This document shows positions 5,923-9,117 of a DNA stretch of 9,117 nucleotides, in pieces. Position numbers and translations under genes: made by a program. Under the pieces are notes generated by a model. It searched no databases, was not told the DNA's origin, and worked only from the letters and a program-made list of their open reading frames with translations. This DNA is from Bacteroidales bacterium (GTDB lineage: Bacteria; Bacteroidota; Bacteroidia; Bacteroidales; UBA7960), in the NCBI GenBank assembly GCA_003557765.1, contig PWNO01000118.1, forward strand, positions 1 to 9,117, given 5' to 3'. Every line of letters starts with the position of its first letter. Positions within the stretch are counted from its first letter, which is position 1.

Positions 5923-8361
5923 ATGACATCAGCAAAACAAAACAAAATTTTGAACCGTGATGCATTGCTTACGGCCATTCTGGTCACGATAGCAATCACG
6001 CTGATCATCTTCATTAATCTAAGAATCAACCAGCCCCCTGCTGTGATTTCTTCTGAAGCGCCTCCAGATGTTTTTTCTGCAGAGCGAGCGGCCATGCACC
6101 TTCCCCCAATTGCCTCCATCCCAAATCCCAGCGGGAGCAAGGCCAACGAGGAGGTTTTCAGTTATATTCGCACCCATCTTGAAAAAATGGGTTACGAACC
6201 GGAAGTACATGCTACAACTTTTTTTGCCTCTTATTATTTATTTAAGCGGATTGCATACCTCAACAACCTGTTGTTGAAGATACCAGGAACGCAGGGCGAC
6301 CAAACCATCCTGATCATGGGTCATTATGATACGGTGATCAACGCTCCCGGGGCTTCCGACAATGGCGCCGCCGTGGTGACCATGCTGGAAGTGCTCAGGA
6401 TGCTCAAACACCATCCTCCCATGAAGAATAACCTGATATTTTTCTTTCCTGATGGTGAGGAATATGGCTTGCTGGGGGCACAGGCCTTTAAGGAACAACA
6501 CCCGTGGGCTGAAAACATAGATCTGATCATAAACCTTGAAGCAATGGGGACATCCGGTCAGAGCATCATGTTCGAAACCGGTGAAAACAACCTGAACATC
6601 ATCAGGGATTTTGCCCGAACGGTACCTTATCCTGTCGGAAACTCCTTATCCGTGGAAGTTTATATGCGTATAGGGACTGCCACCGATTACAATGTCTTCA
6701 AATACGACGGTTACCAGGGACTGAACTTTGCATATATTGGCAACAGCTTTGATTATCATACAGCCGGTGATAATATCGAAAACACCGATTTGCGCTCCAT
6801 CCAGCATCATGGTTCATACCTGGCCGCATTATTATTCCATTTTGGCAATGTGAATTTTGAACCGAATGCCAGTCAAAACGCTGTTTACTTCAATACCATC
6901 GGATACGGTTTTGTACACTATCCATACAGTTGGGTGCCTGTGATTGCTGTCATAGCAGCATTGGCAGCAATACTGCTCCTAATAAAAGGGATACACAACA
7001 AAACAATCAACCTTCAAAGGTTTTTGTTTAGCGTGATCTCTTTTTCCATCCATCTGCTCATAATTTACTGGGCTTTCGATGCTGTTTTAGAGATCCTTAA
7101 GTCAAGCTATTCCGGTGGAGACTTCAGGTTGCTACAGTATAACCAGTTATCAATCTTATTATGGTTTTCACTTATTTCCATCTCCTTTTCTGTGGCTTTT
7201 TTCCACATGATCAACAGCGGTGTTAAAAAATGGCATTTATCCTATCTTTTTTCCTGGCTCATTCTCCTGATCTGGGCCGGTGGCGACGGTATCGTCCTAA
7301 AATCTGTGATCGTTTTGGTGCTGGCAGGTTGGATATCATGGGCACACCGAAAACCAACAAATACAATTGATTTCTGGGCGGCTGCCATAATCGTTTGGAT
7401 AATACTTACACTTGTTGTTTCTTTCTTATTGCCGGGTGCCAGCTATCTGTTTGTTTGGCCAGTGGTTTTTGCTCTTGTTCCGTTCGGACTTTCTGTGTTC
7501 AAGAAAAAGATGGTTGTAGTAAAGCCGTTATATCTTATTGTCTTTTTGCTTTTCTCAGCTCCACTTTTAACCTGGTTTCCTGTAATCTTGAAACTGTTTA
7601 TTGAAGCCATGGGACCGGAGCTGACCCCGGTTACCATGGTGGTTGCCGGCTTGACGCTGGGACTGTTGACGCCTTTCCTATACCTTATTACACGATCAAA
7701 ACCCTGGCTGATTCCCGGTGTTTTATTCCTCACGGGCTTGTTTTTTCTTCTTTTTAAGGCACCCTGTTTTGATTACGACGAAAGGCATAGGAAACAAAAC
7801 CATGTTATCTATGCTACAGATGCTTCCTCGGGAGAGGTTTTCTGGATGGGAAGTCAGGATAGCTGGACATCACAGTTTCTGTCGGAGGCCACAGACACGA
7901 TTCCATTGAACAGATTTTATCCGGCCAATGATGGAAGAGTTGTTGTGAAAGCCCACCATTATCCACCATTGCAATCTTCAGAGGTCAATTTACTTGCAGA
8001 TAGCATCACTAATGGTGAGCGAAAGATTTCATTGTATCTCCGCACACAAAAAGAAACCTCTCATCTGAACCTATATATATATTCGGGCGAACACACACCA
8101 TCTGTACAAATCGTTGACAAGGAACGAATAACCCTGAGACCGATGGGAGAAACATCATGGTACATGCTCCAGCTGCAGGGGCCACCTGAAGAGGGTGTAT
8201 CCTTCTGTATTTATTCCATCCCGGATCAGGAGGTGATCCTTCATATTCTTGAGAACGATTATTCCGGAATCCCTGAATTTGTTGAATACGAAGAAAGACC
8301 TGCGCACATGATGTCTTCCGGCGACCGAACGATCACCGCCAGCCGGTACACCTTTAATTAG
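5923..8361 (+). CDS. Multi-pass membrane M28 family zinc metallopeptidase (ERMP1/Fxna-like architecture)
   Basis: Predicted aminopeptidase-type enzyme with two zinc ions, anchored in the membrane. Residues 15-33 form an N-terminal membrane anchor. The M28 domain spans about 55-310, with all expected metal and catalytic residues: H134 (MGHYD), bridging D146 (GASDNGAA), catalytic E179 and ligand E180 (PDGEE), E206 (NLEAMG) and H279 (FDYHTAGDN). Then come about nine or ten hydrophobic helices between 336 and 612, and a soluble C-terminal region (613-812) that I do not recognise. This order, M28 domain followed by a polytopic block and a terminal soluble domain, resembles eukaryotic ERMP1/Fxna and yeast vacuolar Pff1. 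The peptidase domain is likely periplasmic. The 812 residues are complete, with ATG at 5923 and TAG at 8359-8361. The gene follows the S24 regulator by 17 bases on the same strand, so co-transcription is likely, although no functional link to DNA repair is known to me. Substrate unknown. Confidence 0.9.
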   Translation: MTSAKQNKILNRDALLTAILVTIAITLIIFINLRINQPPAVISSEAPPDVFSAERAAMHLPPIASIPNPSGSKANEEVFSYIRTHLEKMGYEPEVHATTFFASYYLFKRIAYLNNLLLKIPGTQGDQTILIMGHYDTVINAPGASDNGAAVVTMLEVLRMLKHHPPMKNNLIFFFPDGEEYGLLGAQAFKEQHPWAENIDLIINLEAMGTSGQSIMFETGENNLNIIRDFARTVPYPVGNSLSVEVYMRIGTATDYNVFKYDGYQGLNFAYIGNSFDYHTAGDNIENTDLRSIQHHGSYLAALLFHFGNVNFEPNASQNAVYFNTIGYGFVHYPYSWVPVIAVIAALAAILLLIKGIHNKTINLQRFLFSVISFSIHLLIIYWAFDAVLEILKSSYSGGDFRLLQYNQLSILLWFSLISISFSVAFFHMINSGVKKWHLSYLFSWLILLIWAGGDGIVLKSVIVLVLAGWISWAHRKPTNTIDFWAAAIIVWIILTLVVSFLLPGASYLFVWPVVFALVPFGLSVFKKKMVVVKPLYLIVFLLFSAPLLTWFPVILKLFIEAMGPELTPVTMVVAGLTLGLLTPFLYLITRSKPWLIPGVLFLTGLFFLLFKAPCFDYDERHRKQNHVIYATDASSGEVFWMGSQDSWTSQFLSEATDTIPLNRFYPANDGRVVVKAHHYPPLQSSEVNLLADSITNGERKISLYLRTQKETSHLNLYIYSGEHTPSVQIVDKERITLRPMGETSWYMLQLQGPPEEGVSFCIYSIPDQEVILHILENDYSGIPEFVEYEERPAHMMSSGDRTITASRYTFN

Positions 8362-8392
8362 GGTTAAGGTTAAGATTGAAATAAGCGTTACC

Positions 8393-8424
8393 GAAGAATC
8401 TCTGGGGAAGCTGATAGATCCTTC
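8393..8424. repeat. Imperfect inverted repeat, GAAGAATCT/AGATCCTTC
   Basis: Arms 8393-8401 and 8416-8424 pair at eight of nine positions around a 14-base loop. It resembles the dispersed 'GAAGGAATCT ... AGATTCCTTC' palindromes often seen between Bacteroidota genes; that comparison is from memory. Confidence 0.55.
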
Positions 8425-8525
8425 ACTTCGCGAAACTTTGTTACTAATGACATTTTTGCGTGGAATTGTTTGTCCCAGCTGGCATGGATTTGCGACCCAA
8501 TCCCCTGAGGCGCGCCGGGGGTTGT

Positions 8526-8549
8526 GAGACGCGCTGGCGCGCGCGTCTC
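8526..8549. repeat. G+C-rich palindrome P1, GAGACGCGC stem
   Basis: GAGACGCGC (8526-8534) and GCGCGTCTC (8541-8549) form a perfect 9-bp stem with a 6-base loop. It shares the ACGCGC/GCGCGT core with the palindromes at 8731-8756 and 8783-8805. Confidence 0.85.
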
Positions 8550-8575
8550 TACGATGGTCGTTGCTTAGGGTTTTT

Positions 8576-8594
8576 ACCACGCCGCGGGCGCGGT
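8576..8594. repeat. G+C-rich hairpin ACCACGCC/GGCGCGGT
   Basis: Arms 8576-8583 and 8587-8594 pair at seven of eight positions around the 3-base loop GCG. A run of five T lies just before it on the plus strand and none just after, so on the minus strand it is followed by AAAAA, not U's. It is not a standard terminator in either direction. Confidence 0.5.
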
Positions 8595-8646
8595 ATTACA
8601 AATTTATTTGCTTTTCTGATTTTAAATCCATCCTAATTCCTTATTC

Positions 8647-8664
8647 TATCGCTTTGCTGCGATA
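8647..8664. repeat. Small hairpin TATCGC/GCGATA
   Basis: Perfect 6-bp stem (8647-8652 and 8659-8664) with a 6-base loop TTTGCT. Short enough to be chance, but it sits within the palindrome cluster. Confidence 0.4.
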
Positions 8665-8730
8665 CCGATCCAACGGTTTTAAATGATCAAATGTGCGCCG
8701 GATTCATAATCATGAATAAGGATTTGGTGT

Positions 8731-8756
8731 ATAAACGCGCCCTGTGGCGCGTTTAT
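8731..8756. repeat. Palindrome P2, perfect 11-bp stem ATAAACGCGCC
   Basis: ATAAACGCGCC (8731-8741) pairs fully with GGCGCGTTTAT (8746-8756) around the tetraloop CTGT. It is the strongest hairpin in the window and shares the ACGCGCC/GGCGCGT core with P3, with different outer bases. It could stall or end transcription, but the following T-run is short and interrupted. Confidence 0.9.
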
Positions 8757-8782
8757 GTTTTAGAACAAATCGCGGTCTGTAA

Positions 8783-8805
8783 AGACGCGCCAGGTCGGCG
8801 CGTCT
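8783..8805. repeat. Palindrome P3, perfect 9-bp stem AGACGCGCC
   Basis: AGACGCGCC (8783-8791) pairs with GGCGCGTCT (8797-8805) around the 5-base loop AGGTC. The stem matches P1 in the AGACGCGC part and P2 in the ACGCGCC part, so the three form one family. On the minus strand it is the first strong hairpin after the purine nucleoside phosphorylase stop, about 100 bases downstream. Confidence 0.88.
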
Positions 8806-8905
8806 CAGCCGTAGCTTTTTGCCTTTGCTTGATCGGGATTGCGTCTCAAACAAAGGAAAAATATGCAAACGTGAATGACAGACAGAAAACAAAAAACAAA
8901 CTGGG

Positions 8906-9117
8906 TTACAACCCTTCTATCAACCCCTTAAAGATCACCGTCATTTTCTTTGCTGCCAGGCCTGCTGCCTCCTGAACACCTTCGTGGGTGGTGGGTTTGT
9001 CCATTTCTGAAGGTTCTGTCAAGTTGGTGATTACAGAAATGCCAAAGCAACGCATGCCGGAATGGCGTGCCACGATTACCTCAGGGACGGTAGACATACC
9101 GGTAGAATCTGCTCCCC
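8906..9117 (-). CDS. Purine nucleoside phosphorylase, C-terminal 70 residues (gene runs off the right edge)
   Basis: Cleaves purine nucleosides with phosphate to free base and (deoxy)ribose-1-phosphate in cytoplasmic purine salvage. The frame is open from the window edge to TAA at 8906-8908. It begins GADSTGMSTVPEVIVARHSG, the family signature containing the phosphate-binding Ser of GMSTVPE (Ser220 in human PNP). It continues FGISVITN, whose Asn matches the purine-recognising Asn243 of human PNP. This places it in the trimeric PNP family for 6-oxopurines (the PNP-I/PunA type), not the hexameric DeoD type. The ending AAKKMTVIFKGLIEGL is the usual C-terminal helix. The in-frame ATG at 9097 is internal, because conserved residues precede it. 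It is convergent with the M28 gene and shows no link to the polymerase module. Confidence 0.93.
   Translation of the reverse strand, partial: GADSTGMSTVPEVIVARHSGMRCFGISVITNLTEPSEMDKPTTHEGVQEAAGLAAKKMTVIFKGLIEGL

Larger units (their letters stand above)
8362..8905. other. 544-base gene-free gap between convergent genes, rich in palindromes
   Basis: This stretch separates the ends of the M28 and purine nucleoside phosphorylase genes. I see no credible gene. It holds at least six inverted repeats, listed separately, and sharply alternating A/T-rich and G+C-rich patches, including GGCGCGCC at 8509-8516. None of the hairpins has a clear run of T after it, so I do not call a specific terminator, though one or more may end transcription from both sides. 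Confidence 0.7.

Noticed and set aside
8358..8375. Telomere-like TTAGGG, TTAAGG, TTAAGA hexamers after the M28 stop
   Set aside because: Only three imperfect units; too short to mean anything beyond low-complexity DNA.
8155..8580. Minus-strand open frame of 141 codons
   Set aside because: Half is antisense to the M28 C-terminus and half runs through intergenic palindromes; composition is that of a chance frame.
8691..8975. Plus-strand open frame of 94 codons
   Set aside because: It reads through palindromes P2 and P3 and into the antisense of the PNP gene, with no sensible protein pattern.
9095..9097. ATG at 9097 as the start of a 63-codon gene
   Set aside because: The frame stays open to the window edge and the preceding codons encode GADSTG, part of the conserved PNP signature, so the ATG is internal.

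Overview
The window looks like a Bacteroidota chromosome segment, probably Bacteroidales-like. The grounds are the absence of Shine-Dalgarno sequences before starts, A/T-rich leaders, a perfect TAnnTTTG promoter element, family-specific features of the polymerase genes, and many short A/T-rich repeats between genes. I cannot name a genus. It holds four complete genes and two partial ones.

Left edge (1-325, minus strand): the first 108 codons of a secreted protein with a signal peptide. The centre (430-5905) is a translesion or mutagenesis module. It has a short DnaE-type polymerase III alpha paralogue (430 to about 3393, minus), a DinB/Y-family polymerase (3669-4832, minus) and, divergently, an XRE-HTH plus S24-peptidase regulator of LexA/CI type (5108-5905, plus). 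All parts of a self-cleaving repressor are visible: an Ala-Gly cleavage dipeptide, a catalytic Ser and a catalytic Lys. This resembles the proteobacterial/actinobacterial lexA-imuA-imuB-dnaE2 cassettes in logic, but no imuA-like gene is present here and the regulator is not canonical LexA.

Right part: 17 bases after the regulator lies an 812-aa multi-pass membrane M28 metallopeptidase (5923-8361, plus), probably co-transcribed with it. A 544-base gap (8362-8905) between convergent genes carries a cluster of G+C-rich palindromes. The right edge (8906-9117, minus) is the C-terminal end of purine nucleoside phosphorylase.

The least ordinary part is the intergenic DNA of the polymerase module. 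Three arrays of a 7-bp unit (AATTAAC and variants) lie directly before dnaE, at the dinB stop codon and directly before the regulator. The arrays before dnaE and before the regulator read in the same sense relative to their genes. The array before dnaE runs into the start region: the conserved N-terminus is in frame, but no ATG, GTG or TTG precedes it after the upstream stop, leaving ATC codons where the start should be. The dinB-regulator gap also has GTTTAG octamer repeats on both sides of a perfect 7+6+7 palindrome that could be an operator or a mobile palindromic repeat.
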